Part shown: in pieces, positions 25,038 through 34,788 of the stretch
Layout: each line of letters begins with the position of its first letter
Numbering within the stretch: the stretch's first letter is position 1
Source of the DNA: Roseitalea sp964606055
GTDB lineage: Bacteria; Pseudomonadota; Alphaproteobacteria; Rhizobiales; Rhizobiaceae
Assembly: GCA_964606055.1 (NCBI GenBank)
Contig: CAZSFA010000003.1
Location: 1 to 49,273 of the forward strand
Reading direction: 5' to 3'
Length of the DNA: 49,273 bases
Position numbers and translations under genes: made by a program
The notes under the pieces: generated by a model
Told to the model about the DNA's origin: nothing
The model's database searches: none
The model's input: only the letters and a program-made list of their open reading frames with translations

Positions 25038-25748
25038 ATGCTGGAGTTCAACGGTGTCTCTGTCGCGGTCGGCGGGAAAACGGTCGTCGAAGGTGTGGAT
25101 TTGGCGATTTGCGCCGGCGAGTTGCACGTGCTGATGGGGCCGAATGGTTCCGGCAAGTCCAGCCTTCTTGCCGCCGCGATGGGACTTGCGCCCTATCAAG
25201 TGACCGGCGGCGACATCCGGTTCGACGGCCAGTCGATCCTCAGTCTTGGGACCGACGAACGCGCCCGGCTCGGGATGGGGCTGGCATTCCAGCGGCCACC
25301 GGCCTTGCAGGGCGTCAGCTATGGCGCGTTTGCCAAGGCAATCGGAGCCGAGGACGCCCTGGGACGCGAGGCCGAGGCGCTCGATCTTGCCGCGTTTGGC
25401 GACCGCGAACTCAATGTCGGGTTTTCCGGCGGCGAGACCAAGCGTTCCGAGGTGCTCAAACTGATCCTTCAGCGTCCGCGCATGCTCATGTTCGACGAGC
25501 CCGAAAGCGGGGTCGATCTCGAGCACGTCGCCGTCGTGGGTCGCGCCGTGCAGGGCGCGGTGTCGGGAAGCGATGCCGACGGGCACCGGCGCGCCGGCTT
25601 GGTGATCACCCATACCGGGCTCATTCTCGATCACGTCGATACGGCGAAGGGGCACATCATGTCCCAAGGGCGGATCGTGCATTCGGGCGACGCGCGCACC
25701 CTGTTCAAACACATCCAGACCCATGGCTACCGCGCCCCGGCGGCATGA
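25038..25748 (+). CDS. SufC-like ABC-type ATPase
   Basis: This 236-residue ATPase has Walker A GPNGSGKSS (residues 34-42), the Q-loop AFQRPPALQGVSY, signature FSGGETKRSEVLKL, Walker B LMFDEPESGVDLE, the H-loop ITHTG and a C-terminal SGDARTLFKHIQTHGY. The FSGGE-KR signature and the DEPESGVD form are specific to SufC, the soluble ATPase of Fe-S cluster scaffold complexes, rather than to membrane transporters. The ATG at 25038 is chosen because the SufC fold begins there; the longer upstream frame has no similarity. The SufBD partner follows 28 bases downstream. No sufS, sufE, sufU or iscR is visible in the window. Confidence 0.87.
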   Translation: MLEFNGVSVAVGGKTVVEGVDLAICAGELHVLMGPNGSGKSSLLAAAMGLAPYQVTGGDIRFDGQSILSLGTDERARLGMGLAFQRPPALQGVSYGAFAKAIGAEDALGREAEALDLAAFGDRELNVGFSGGETKRSEVLKLILQRPRMLMFDEPESGVDLEHVAVVGRAVQGAVSGSDADGHRRAGLVITHTGLILDHVDTAKGHIMSQGRIVHSGDARTLFKHIQTHGYRAPAA

Positions 25749-25776
25749 CGATCCGCCGCGAAGAAAGGACCAACCA

Positions 25777-26895
25777 ATGACCGAGGGAACCGCGGACGCC
25801 TTCCGCCTGAGCAACGAAGAGCGCACCATCCTGCATGATGTCGGCTATGACGATGAAAGCCGCAGGGCGGCCACATCGGTGCTGATCGACCGGCAGATGC
25901 GCATCACGCGTTCTGCCGATGACAGTGTGGTGGTCATGCCGCTGGCCGAAGCGCTCAAGACCTATGACTTCGTTCAGGATCTGATGTTCGGCCTGGTTTC
26001 GCCCGACGAGAACGAGGATCTGACCGAGATCTCGGCGCATATGGACGACCCGCTCGGCCATTTCACCTGGGTCAAGCCGGGCGCCAAGGTCTCGCTTCCA
26101 GTGCAGAGCTTCACGCTGCTCGAGTTGCCCCAGGGCCGCCAGTTCACCCATGACGTGACATTGATCGACGAAGGCGCACAGGTCGAGATGGTCTCGGGCG
26201 CGGCGGTTCCGCCCAATGTGCACGCGGGGCGGCACATCTGCCTGTCGGAAACCTATCTGCGGCCCGGCGCGCAGTCGCGCTCAGTCTCGATCGAGCACTG
26301 GGGCGCCAACATGGAAGTGCGCAGCTACAGCTACGCCAGACTGGACGCCGGCGCGCACAGCGCCTCGACCGCCGTAAGCCTGGCGTCAATACGCGATCAC
26401 CAGGCGTTTTCGCGCAGCGTTATGGGCGAGAACTCCCACTGCGTGGCGCAATCGATCGTGTTTGCGCCGGACGGCTGCTCCAAGCTGATCGACGACCAGA
26501 TCACGCTGGCGGCTGCCGGTGCGCGCTCGGAGAGCATGACGCGCATGGTGACGGCCGGCGGCACGATCACAAACAATGCGTTGCTGATCGGCGATGCGGC
26601 CGACACGTCGGGCTTTCTGGGCTGTGACGGGCTCAAGCTGACCGACCATGGCGAAATCCTGGCCATCCCTGCCCTGCGCGCCCGTGCCGAAGGGGCTCAG
26701 TTGAGCCATGAAGCGTCGGTCGGCATGGTGAGCGCGGAGAAGCTTGCCTACCTGATGGCTTCGGGCCTTGACGAGGACACCGCCCGCGATCTGATCGTTC
26801 AGGGGTTCTTGTCGCTCGAAAGCGAGCACATCCCGCCGACGGTGCGCGCCCGCGTGACCGAGATGATCGCCGAGGCCAAGTCCGGCGGCATGTAG
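25777..26895 (+). CDS. SufB/SufD family Fe-S scaffold-like protein
   Basis: This 372-residue protein starts at ATG 25777 after AAAGGA. It has an N-terminal region unlike canonical SufB, then the right-handed beta-helix part of the SufBD domain, and the signature C-terminus LSHEASVGMVSAEKLAYLMASGLDEDTARDLIVQGFL. The histidine in SHEAS corresponds to the conserved SufD position. The Cys that SufB carries in its FYCMQRG-like segment is replaced (YLMASG). With the adjacent SufC it forms a two-gene set like the minimal archaeal SufBC. The role could be Fe-S assembly or another metal/cluster function. It is not the full alphaproteobacterial suf operon. Confidence 0.83.
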   Translation: MTEGTADAFRLSNEERTILHDVGYDDESRRAATSVLIDRQMRITRSADDSVVVMPLAEALKTYDFVQDLMFGLVSPDENEDLTEISAHMDDPLGHFTWVKPGAKVSLPVQSFTLLELPQGRQFTHDVTLIDEGAQVEMVSGAAVPPNVHAGRHICLSETYLRPGAQSRSVSIEHWGANMEVRSYSYARLDAGAHSASTAVSLASIRDHQAFSRSVMGENSHCVAQSIVFAPDGCSKLIDDQITLAAAGARSESMTRMVTAGGTITNNALLIGDAADTSGFLGCDGLKLTDHGEILAIPALRARAEGAQLSHEASVGMVSAEKLAYLMASGLDEDTARDLIVQGFLSLESEHIPPTVRARVTEMIAEAKSGGM

Positions 26896-26912
26896 GCTTC
26901 AACAGAACCGGT

Positions 26913-26933
26913 GAGCGGTCCTGACGACCGCTC
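26913..26933. terminator. Hairpin 1 of a tandem pair between convergent genes
   Basis: GAGCGGTC (26913-26920) and GACCGCTC (26926-26933) form a perfect 8-bp stem with a 5-base loop, 17 bases after the SufBD stop. It probably ends rightward transcription. Confidence 0.6.
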
Positions 26934-26936
26934 GTA

Positions 26937-26959
26937 CCGCCGACGATGCATGTCGGCGG
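26937..26959. terminator. Hairpin 2 of a tandem pair, with a short T-run
   Basis: CCGCCGAC (26937-26944) and GTCGGCGG (26952-26959) form a perfect 8-bp stem with a 7-base loop, followed on the plus strand by CTTTCTCG. It lies between the SufBD gene and the end of the leftward gabD gene, so it may serve both directions. Confidence 0.65.
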
Positions 26960-26998
26960 CTTTCTCGTTGCGTTGTGGACTTTTCTTGGCCGGCTGTC

Positions 26999-28480
26999 TC
27001 AGACGCCGCCCATGCAGACATACTTGATCTCCAGATAGTCATCGAGGCCGTATTTGGAGCCCTCGCGGCCCTGCCCGGACTGCTTGACGCCGCCGAAGGG
27101 CGCCATCTCGGTGGAGATGATGCCGGTGTTGACGCCGACAATGCCGTACTCCAGCGCCTCCGCGACCCGCCACACGCGCGACATGTCGCGGGCATAGAAG
27201 TAGGACGCAAGGCCAAACTCGGTGTCATTGGCCTGCGCGATGACATCGTCGACATCGTCGAACCGGAACAGCGGCGCAACCGGACCGAACGTCTCCTCGC
27301 GGGCGACCTTCATGGCTCCGGTGACGTCGCGCAACACCGTGGGCTCGAAGAACAGCGTGCCGGCATCGGAACGCTTGCCGCCGGTGACGATCCGCGCGCC
27401 CTTGCCGACCGCGTCGCCGATGTGGTCCTCGACCTTGGCAATGCCGTTCTCGTCGATCAACGGCCCGACTGAAACACCGGGCGCGAATCCGTCGCCGACC
27501 TCAAGGCGTTCGACCTTCGCCGCAAAGGCGTCGGCGAAGGCGTCATACACGTTCGACTGAACATAGATGCGATTGGCGCACACGCAGGTCTGGCCGGCAT
27601 TGCGGTATTTGGAGGCGATGGCCCCCTCCGCCGCCGCATCGAGATCGGCATCATCGAACACGATGAAAGGCGCATTGCCGCCCAGTTCCATGCTCATCCG
27701 CAGGATGTTGGCCGCGCCCTGCCGCATCAGGATACGCCCGACCTCGGTCGAGCCGGTGAAGCTGATCTTGCGCAGCTTGTCGTTGTCGCACATCTGCCGG
27801 CCGACCGCCGCGGCGTCGGTGCCGGTGATCAGGTTGAACAGGCCGGCGGGCAGGCCGGCGCGATCACACAGCACCGCGAGCGCGATCGCCGACAACGGTG
27901 TCTGCGCCGCCGGCTTGGAGACCACGGCGCAACCGGCAGCGAGCGCCGGCGCCATCTTGCGCGCGAGCATCGCATTGGGAAAGTTCCACGGGGTGATCGT
28001 GCCGACAACGCCAACGGGTTGTTTGAGAACGACAATCCGCTTGTCGGGCTGGTGGCCGGGCACGATGTCGCCATAGACGCGCTTGGCCTCTTCGGCGAAC
28101 CACTCCACATAGGAAGCCCCATAGTCGATCTCGCCGCGCGCCTCGGCCAGCGGTTTGCCCATCTCCATGGTCAGGATCGTTGCCAGATCATCGGCGTTGG
28201 CCATCATCAGATCGTAGAGCGCCCGCAGGATGGTCGATCGCTCCTTGGCGGTCTTGCCGGCCCATTCGGGCTGCGCGGCGTGCGCGGCATCGATCGCCTG
28301 CCGCGTCGCGTCCGCCGCCAGATCAGGCAGCGTCGCGATCGTGTCTCCATTGGACGGGTTGGTGACGGCGAAGGTTGCACCATCGGGAGCGGCCGTCACC
28401 CATTGGCCGTTGATGTAGCTCCCGGCCGACAGGAGCGACGGATCGGAAAGCTTGGACAGGAGGGTTTCGGAAATGGTCAT
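26999..28480 (-). CDS. gabD: Succinate-semialdehyde dehydrogenase (or glutarate-semialdehyde dehydrogenase)
   Basis: This 493-residue aldehyde dehydrogenase is of GabD/DavD type. It has TPWNFPNAM and the cofactor-site KPAAQTP, ISFTGSTEVGR, catalytic Glu265 in MELGGNAPF, catalytic Cys299 in NAGQTCVCANR, and the C-terminal PFGGVKQSGQGREGSKYG. It converts succinate semialdehyde (or its one-carbon-longer homologue) to the dicarboxylate with NAD(P). The ATG directly follows the gabT stop with no gap, so the two are an operon. The position at the end of the lactam-type gene run suggests it oxidises the semialdehyde made by GabT from the ring-opened amino acid. Confidence 0.92.
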   Translation of the reverse strand: MTISETLLSKLSDPSLLSAGSYINGQWVTAAPDGATFAVTNPSNGDTIATLPDLAADATRQAIDAAHAAQPEWAGKTAKERSTILRALYDLMMANADDLATILTMEMGKPLAEARGEIDYGASYVEWFAEEAKRVYGDIVPGHQPDKRIVVLKQPVGVVGTITPWNFPNAMLARKMAPALAAGCAVVSKPAAQTPLSAIALAVLCDRAGLPAGLFNLITGTDAAAVGRQMCDNDKLRKISFTGSTEVGRILMRQGAANILRMSMELGGNAPFIVFDDADLDAAAEGAIASKYRNAGQTCVCANRIYVQSNVYDAFADAFAAKVERLEVGDGFAPGVSVGPLIDENGIAKVEDHIGDAVGKGARIVTGGKRSDAGTLFFEPTVLRDVTGAMKVAREETFGPVAPLFRFDDVDDVIAQANDTEFGLASYFYARDMSRVWRVAEALEYGIVGVNTGIISTEMAPFGGVKQSGQGREGSKYGLDDYLEIKYVCMGGV

Positions 28481-29758
28481 TCAGGCTTTCCTTGCGGCGC
28501 GAATGGAGGCTTCGAGAATGTCGAGCGCTTCGGAGAAAACGGCGTCCTGGATGGTAATCGGCGCGAGAAAACGGATCACGTTGCCGCGCACGCCGCAGGT
28601 CAGGAGGATCAGGCCGCGCTCCAGCGCTTGAACACGGACACGGTTTGCGAAGTCGGGGTCCGGCATGCCATCGGTCGCATTGTCGAACTCGACGGCGTTC
28701 ATGAACCCCGGCCCCCGAATGTCGACGATTTCGGGGACATCATCACGCAGGCTCTCTAGACGCTGTTTGAGGCGGTTGCCAAGCTGGTTGGCCCGTTCGC
28801 AAAGCTCCTCCTGCTCGATCACATCGAGGACCGCGTGGGCGGCCGCGATGCCGATCGGGTTGCCGCCATACGTGCCGCCGATCCCGCCCGGCATCGGCGC
28901 GTCCATGATATCGGCCTTGCCGGTCACGGCGGCCAGCGGGAAACCGCCGGCCAGGCTCTTGGCCATGGTGACGAGATCCGGCTCGATGTCGTAGTGATCG
29001 GCGGCCAGGAGCTTGCCCGTCCTTGCAAAGCCGGTCTGCACTTCGTCGAGAATCAAGAGGATGCCGTGTTCGTCGCAGATGCGCCGCAGGCCCTGCATGA
29101 AGCTCTTGGGAACCTGATAGAAGCCACCCTCGCCCTGCACCGGCTCGACGGCGATCGCAGCGACGCGCCTGGGGTCGACATCGGCCTTGAACAGTTGCTC
29201 GAGCGCCCGGAAGGCATCGGCCTCGGTCACGCCATGCAGGTCGATCGGGAACGGCGCGTGGAACACATCGGCCGGCATCGAACCAAAGCCGAGCTTGTAT
29301 GGCGCGACCTTGCCGGTCAGCGCCATGCCCATGAACGTTCTGCCGTGAAAGCCGCCCGAAAACGCGATCAGGGCGTTTCGCCCGGTGGCGGCGCGGGCGA
29401 TCTTGACCGCGTTTTCGCAGGCTTCGGCGCCCGTGGTGACGAAGACCGTCTTTTTGGGACTGGGACCGGGCACGATCGCGTTGAGCCGCTCGGCCAGGCC
29501 GACATAGTTTTCATAGGGCACGACCTGATGGCAGGTGTGCGTGAAGCGGTCGAGCTGGGCACGCACCGCCTCCATCACCTTGGGATGGCGATGTCCGGTG
29601 TTCAGAACGGCGATCCCGGACGCAAAATCGATAAAGCGATTGCCCTCGGCATCCCAGATTTCCGCGTTCTCGGCCTTTTCGGCGTAGACGTCGGTCACAA
29701 CGCCAACGCCGCGCGCAATGGCATCGGTCCGGCGGGCCTCGATTTCCGCATTCAGCAT
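28481..29758 (-). CDS. gabT: 4-aminobutyrate (or 5-aminovalerate) aminotransferase
   Basis: This 425-residue class III aminotransferase matches GabT in length and motifs: GIAVLNTGHRHP, TTGAEACENAVKIAR, GGFHGRTFMGMALTGK, AIAVEPVQGEGGF and the PLP-contact Asp239 in LDEVQTGFARTG. The PLP lysine is Lys267 in MAKSLAGGFP, followed by GGTYGGNP. It moves the amino group of GABA or a close homologue (5-aminovalerate, as in DavT) to 2-oxoglutarate. The Shine-Dalgarno AAGGAAA precedes the ATG. It lies 189 bases downstream of bioY, with a strong hairpin between, so it may be transcribed separately or by read-through. Confidence 0.92.
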   Translation of the reverse strand: MLNAEIEARRTDAIARGVGVVTDVYAEKAENAEIWDAEGNRFIDFASGIAVLNTGHRHPKVMEAVRAQLDRFTHTCHQVVPYENYVGLAERLNAIVPGPSPKKTVFVTTGAEACENAVKIARAATGRNALIAFSGGFHGRTFMGMALTGKVAPYKLGFGSMPADVFHAPFPIDLHGVTEADAFRALEQLFKADVDPRRVAAIAVEPVQGEGGFYQVPKSFMQGLRRICDEHGILLILDEVQTGFARTGKLLAADHYDIEPDLVTMAKSLAGGFPLAAVTGKADIMDAPMPGGIGGTYGGNPIGIAAAHAVLDVIEQEELCERANQLGNRLKQRLESLRDDVPEIVDIRGPGFMNAVEFDNATDGMPDPDFANRVRVQALERGLILLTCGVRGNVIRFLAPITIQDAVFSEALDILEASIRAARKA

Positions 29759-29947
29759 GACAGTTTCCTTGAAGGATCAGAGAAGGACTTCGATTTCGGT
29801 GAACGGCGACCCGCATCGCCGTGGCGAATCTGTGAGGTGCGCGGCCCGCCATTCCGGCAGTCCGGGGCGTGTGTCAAGCACCGCAACAGCCGCTGGAGCC
29901 GCCGGCACGAGACCGGCGGCTCCAGCGGCGCATTCGCTGCGCTCAGA
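29759..29947. other. bioY-gabT intergenic region with a 17-bp perfect hairpin
   Basis: GCCGCTGGAGCCGCCGG (29889-29905) and its exact reverse complement (29913-29929) are separated by a 7-base loop. It starts 18 bases beyond the bioY stop. No T-run follows in the leftward direction, so it may be a pause, mRNA-stabilising or Rho-related structure rather than a simple terminator. The rest of the region carries the gabT ribosome-binding site; no gene is visible. Confidence 0.7.
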
Positions 29948-30535
29948 TTACTTTCGAAGGGCCCGCCAGCACAGTGGCAAAACAGCCGCGGCCAGCCCCA
30001 GCTTAAAGACCTCGGCGAAGGCGAACGGGTAGAGGCCGTACTGAAGAACAGGCTGGTCCCAGCCGATCAGCGAACCAAGCCAGGCCAGGCCGAAGGCGTA
30101 GTTGACGGCCAAGGCAGCCAAGGCTGCGACAAGCGTGGTCGCAACGCGACGGTCCATGCCGCGTTCCGCAAGCCAGCCGGCAACGAAGGCGGCCGCGACG
30201 AAGCCGAGCAAGAAGCCGCCCGTCGGACCCATCATGTAGGCCAGACCGATGCCCTTTTCCGGCGTTCCGGCAAAGACCGGAAGGCCCATGGCGCCCTGCG
30301 CCAGATACAGAAGGACCGTCGCGGCCCCAAGACGCGATCCGAGCGCAAAGCCCACAAAGAGCACCACGAAGGTCTGCATCGTCATCGGCACGGGAAAGAA
30401 AGGGATTTGCACCTTCGCCGATGCCCACAGAAGCAGCGATCCGATGATCGCATAGGCCAGATTGCGCGTGGTCGTGTTGACGCCGTCAAAGGCGGAAGCG
30501 CCAAGTGTCGGGGCGTTCGATGTCATTGAGAACAT
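29948..30535 (-). CDS. bioY: BioY family biotin transporter (ECF-type substrate-binding membrane protein)
   Basis: This 195-residue membrane protein has about six hydrophobic segments. It carries the BioY hallmark at residues ~40-70 (AKVQIPFFPVPMTMQTF, then VGFALGSRLG) and GPTGGFLLGF with LAERG in the second half. BioY binds biotin, alone or with the EcfA/T module, which is not encoded here. The ATG at 30535 has AGGAGA at good spacing; MTSN at 30526 is an alternative. It follows pxpC closely. Placing a biotin importer in a run with a biotin carrier and a biotin carboxylase strongly suggests that it supplies the cofactor for this pathway. Confidence 0.92.
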   Translation of the reverse strand: MFSMTSNAPTLGASAFDGVNTTTRNLAYAIIGSLLLWASAKVQIPFFPVPMTMQTFVVLFVGFALGSRLGAATVLLYLAQGAMGLPVFAGTPEKGIGLAYMMGPTGGFLLGFVAAAFVAGWLAERGMDRRVATTLVAALAALAVNYAFGLAWLGSLIGWDQPVLQYGLYPFAFAEVFKLGLAAAVLPLCWRALRK

Positions 30536-30553
30536 GGTGATCTCCTGTTCGGG

Positions 30554-31525
30554 TCAGGCAAGCGCCTGGCGGATCGCATTGAGCGTTTCGGTGCGCTCCT
30601 TGCGGGCGGCCAGCGCGGTCTGCATGTCGACCTTGATGAAACGGGTGGGTGTGTTGGGCTGCAACTGGCCGATCAGGTCCATGTCGGCCGAGATGACGGT
30701 GCCGATCATGAAATAGCCCCCGCCGGACACCGCGTCGCGGTGCAGGACAATCGGCTCGGTACCGCTGGGCACCTGAACCGAACCGTAGGGATAGCAGGCG
30801 TCAGTGATGTTGGAAGGATCGGACCCTGCACCGAACGGCTGTTCGCGCTCGACGAACTCCATCACCCGACCACCCTGGAAGCGGTAGCCCATCCGGTCGG
30901 CCTCGTTGGCGACCTTCCAGGTGTCTTCAAAGAAGCCCTTCTGCGCCGCATCGGTGATGCGATGCCAGTAGAGGCCGGGCAGCACGCGCAGTTCGGCCGG
31001 CTTGCCGGGCATGCGCCGCAGTTCATCGGGCACGGTCTTGCCGGCGGCCGTGCCGGAGGCCGTGCCAATGGGCAGGCTGTCACCGGGCGCGATTCCGCGT
31101 CCCTCGATGCCGCCGAGCGCGCCGATCGCATAGGTCGAGCGGCTGCCCAGCGCGGGCGGGGTGTCAATGCCGCCGGCGATCGCGATATAGGCGCGCGCGC
31201 CGTTCTTGAGGAAGTCAAACGACAGCACCTGACCCGCCTTGACGGCGATGCCCGTCCATGTCGGCTGGACCTTGCCATCGAGTTTGGGCGGCAGTTCGGC
31301 GCCGGTGACAGCGACGACCGTGTCTTCGGTGAACTCCAGTTCCGGGCCGACGAACACCGCCTCAAGGCCCGCTGCGCCCTCATCGTTGCCGACGAGCAGA
31401 TTGGCCGCGCGCAACGCCAGACGGTCCATCGCGCCGCCCATCGGAATGCCCAGATGATAGTAGCCGGGCCGACCAAGGTCCTGAATGGTGGTGGCGATGC
31501 CCGCGGAGATGACGTTAACCGGCAT
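30554..31525 (-). CDS. pxpC: 5-oxoprolinase subunit C / biotin-dependent carboxyltransferase-type protein (PxpC/KipA)
   Basis: This 323-residue protein has the family's opening ISAGIATTIQDLGRPGYYHLGIPMGGAMD, then LEAVFVGPELEF, AIAGGIDTP and SGTEPIVLHRDAVSGGGYFMIGTVI near the end. This is the carboxyltransferase fold shared by allophanate hydrolase subunit 2, KipA and urea carboxylase. With PxpB it would activate the lactam carbonyl or accept a carboxyl group. Its start lies 11 bases inside the end of pxpB, so it is translationally coupled to that gene. This matters because pxpB carries an internal stop codon upstream. Confidence 0.88.
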   Translation of the reverse strand: MPVNVISAGIATTIQDLGRPGYYHLGIPMGGAMDRLALRAANLLVGNDEGAAGLEAVFVGPELEFTEDTVVAVTGAELPPKLDGKVQPTWTGIAVKAGQVLSFDFLKNGARAYIAIAGGIDTPPALGSRSTYAIGALGGIEGRGIAPGDSLPIGTASGTAAGKTVPDELRRMPGKPAELRVLPGLYWHRITDAAQKGFFEDTWKVANEADRMGYRFQGGRVMEFVEREQPFGAGSDPSNITDACYPYGSVQVPSGTEPIVLHRDAVSGGGYFMIGTVISADMDLIGQLQPNTPTRFIKVDMQTALAARKERTETLNAIRQALA

Positions 31526-32386
31526 TGAGCGCCTCCATCAGCTTGGCATTGGTGCCGTCGATATCGGCGTTGAAGTCGTCGAGCGAGAAGGTGACGTCGG
31601 CCATGCGCGGCATGAAGGTGCCGGCTTCGACCGCAGCAACGTCCGCATCGTACTCCTCGCGGCCGATCGGCTTCCATTTGACGATGTCGCCGGGTTTGAA
31701 GAAGACCATGAAGTCCTTGAGGTAGGAGACGGTCTGCTCGGGGTCGAAGATCGGCATCGGCGTGATGCCGAACATCTGGTACCCGCCCGCCCCGCGCACC
31801 GACTAGATGCACGAGACGCAGCCGCCATAGCCGACTGTCAGTTTGGGCGTGTCGGTGCGTGGGCGCAGGTATTTGGGCACCTGGATCTGCCGGTCGCGGT
31901 CGACCATCTGGTAGAGGAACGGCAGGCCCGAGACGAAACCGACCATCGAAACGAACCAGGGTGCGCCCGAATGCGCCTTGATGAATGCATCGACGTCGCC
32001 ATAGCCGTTGACACGCGCGGCGTACTCGATGTCGGTCGCTTCGGGATCCTGATGGCGTTCGCGGAAGCGCATCAGGGTCTCGTGCGTCCACGGGTCCCGA
32101 TAGAAGACCGGGATCTCGATGATCCGCGTGTCGAGCCTTGCCTCCGCGTCGTCGGCGGTCTGCTCGAGCTTTTTCAGCTCGGCCAGCATGTCATCGGGAT
32201 GTATCTGGTCAGGATCGAACTTGATCTGGAACGAGGCATTGGCGGGACAGATCTCGGTCACGCCCTTGATGTTTGCGTCCCGAACCGCGTTGGTCATGGA
32301 CAGCGTCGTGAAGAACGCTTCAAGCGACATCGCTTCATCGACTTCGACGAAGACGTGCTCGTCCCCGCCAAATGTGTAACGGCAAC

Positions 32387-32390
<4 letters not shown>
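31515..32390 (-). pseudogene. pxpB: 5-oxoprolinase subunit B-like gene (PxpB/KipI), interrupted by an in-frame amber codon
   Basis: From ATG 32390 the frame runs 195 codons (VFVEVDEAMSLEAF, then the MVGFVSGLPFLYQM and GYGGCVSCI segments) to a TAG at 31803-31805. It then continues in the same frame for 95 more codons (SVRGAGGYQMFGITPMPIFDPEQ) to TAA at 31515. The two parts join as one uninterrupted KipI/AHS1 domain with no frame change, and the usual residue at the stop should be a sense codon such as Tyr (TAC). So a single base difference explains the break. It could be a real nonsense mutation, a sequencing error or, less likely, read-through. It overlaps the biotin carboxylase stop (ATGA) and the pxpC start. 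Confidence 0.85.
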
Positions 32391-33772
<1,382 letters not shown>

Positions 33773-33775
33773 CGA

Positions 33776-34015
33776 TCAACCAAGCTCCGCCAAGGGTTGG
33801 CCGGCCATCACCGCGTCCTCGTTTTCGATCATGAACGATGTGATCGTGCCGCTGGCGTCCGCCTTCACCTCATGGAAGGACTTCATCACTTCGACCAGGC
33901 CGATCGTCTCGCCCTCGGCGACCGTGTCGCCCACGCTCTTGAACGGCGGCTGGTCCGGCGCCGGACTGCGGTAGAACGTGCCGGGGATCGGCGAACGGAT
34001 TTGGTGTTTTGACAT
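33776..34015 (-). CDS. Short biotin carboxyl carrier protein (biotinyl domain only)
   Basis: This 79-residue protein is just the biotinyl/lipoyl swinging domain. It has IRSPIPGTFYRSPAPD, the thumb-like KSVGDTVAEGETIGLVE and the biotinylation hairpin EVMKS with Lys45 (the usual motif is AMKM or VMKM). The Ala/Pro-rich N-terminal linker of the AccB of fatty-acid synthesis is absent (usual length about 150). GGGAG before the start is a good ribosome-binding site. It would carry carboxybiotin from the neighbouring biotin carboxylase to the PxpBC carboxyltransferase-type complex. Confidence 0.9.
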   Translation of the reverse strand: MSKHQIRSPIPGTFYRSPAPDQPPFKSVGDTVAEGETIGLVEVMKSFHEVKADASGTITSFMIENEDAVMAGQPLAELG

Positions 34016-34045
34016 CGGGTGTCTCCCTCAAGAACTCGGACTGCG

Positions 34046-34774
34046 TCAGGCCGCCTTCAACGTCGCCAGCGCGTCATGCACCGCCTCGGCGATGGCGACC
34101 GCGCCGGGCGTGTCGGAATGAATGCAGATCGTTTCGGCGCGGACCGGCAGCCGCTCGCCGCCCACCGTGACGACGATGCCGTCGCGCGCCGCACGGACGG
34201 CCCGTTCGGCCGCAACGCCGGGATCGACCGCCTTGTGCTCGCGGGTGATCAAAAGGCGGCCGTCATCGGCATAGTCCAGATCGGCGAAGAACTCGGCCTG
34301 AAAGGCAAGCCCGCGTTCGCGGAAGACCTCTTCATGGAGCGAGCCGGCGAGCCCGAGAATGGGTACATCGAAGGTCTGGGCCGCATCGGCCACCGCATCG
34401 GCGATGTGCCGTTCGCGCGCCGCCATGCCGTAGAGCGCGCCATGGGGCTTGATGTGCGCGAGCGGCATGTCGCACACGCGCAGGAAGCCGACAAGAGCGC
34501 CGATCTGGTAGATGATGATGTTGGCCATCTCCTCGCGCTCGATCTTCATCTCGCGGCGACCGAATCCGGGCAGATCAGGCAGGGACACATGCGCGCCGAC
34601 CCGCACGCCGTGGCGTTTGGCCAGTTCCACGGTCGAGCGCATATGGTTAGGATCGGAACCATGGAAGCCACATGCCACATTGGCCTGGGTGATGAACGGC
34701 ATGATGCCTTCATCGTCCCCGAGTTTGTACAGGCCGAAGCTCTCGCCCATATCGCAGTTGATATCCACTCTCAC
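34046..34774 (-). CDS. pxpA: 5-oxoprolinase subunit A (LamB/YcsF family)
   Basis: This 242-residue protein is a textbook LamB/YcsF member. It has VDINCDMGESFG at the start, QANVACGFHGSDP, GAHVSLPDLPGFGRREM, IKPHGALY, and a CIHSDTPGA segment near the end. In E. coli and Bacillus PxpA acts with PxpB and PxpC in ATP-dependent opening of 5-oxoproline to glutamate. Here the set also includes a biotin carboxylase and carrier, so the chemistry may go through a carboxylated lactam. It is the first enzyme gene after the transporter genes, separated from the permease by 14 bases. Confidence 0.92.
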   Translation of the reverse strand: MRVDINCDMGESFGLYKLGDDEGIMPFITQANVACGFHGSDPNHMRSTVELAKRHGVRVGAHVSLPDLPGFGRREMKIEREEMANIIIYQIGALVGFLRVCDMPLAHIKPHGALYGMAARERHIADAVADAAQTFDVPILGLAGSLHEEVFRERGLAFQAEFFADLDYADDGRLLITREHKAVDPGVAAERAVRAARDGIVVTVGGERLPVRAETICIHSDTPGAVAIAEAVHDALATLKAA

Positions 34775-34788
34775 GGGTGCGGCTCCAA

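Noticed and set aside
28835..30529. A 564-codon plus-strand open frame
   Set aside because: It is antisense to gabT and bioY, both of which show full catalytic or family motifs; the frame itself has low-complexity charged sequence.
31803..31805. TAG as a pyrrolysine or other recoded codon in pxpB
   Set aside because: No pyrrolysine machinery is visible, the family does not use it, and a single-base change from Tyr is the simpler explanation.
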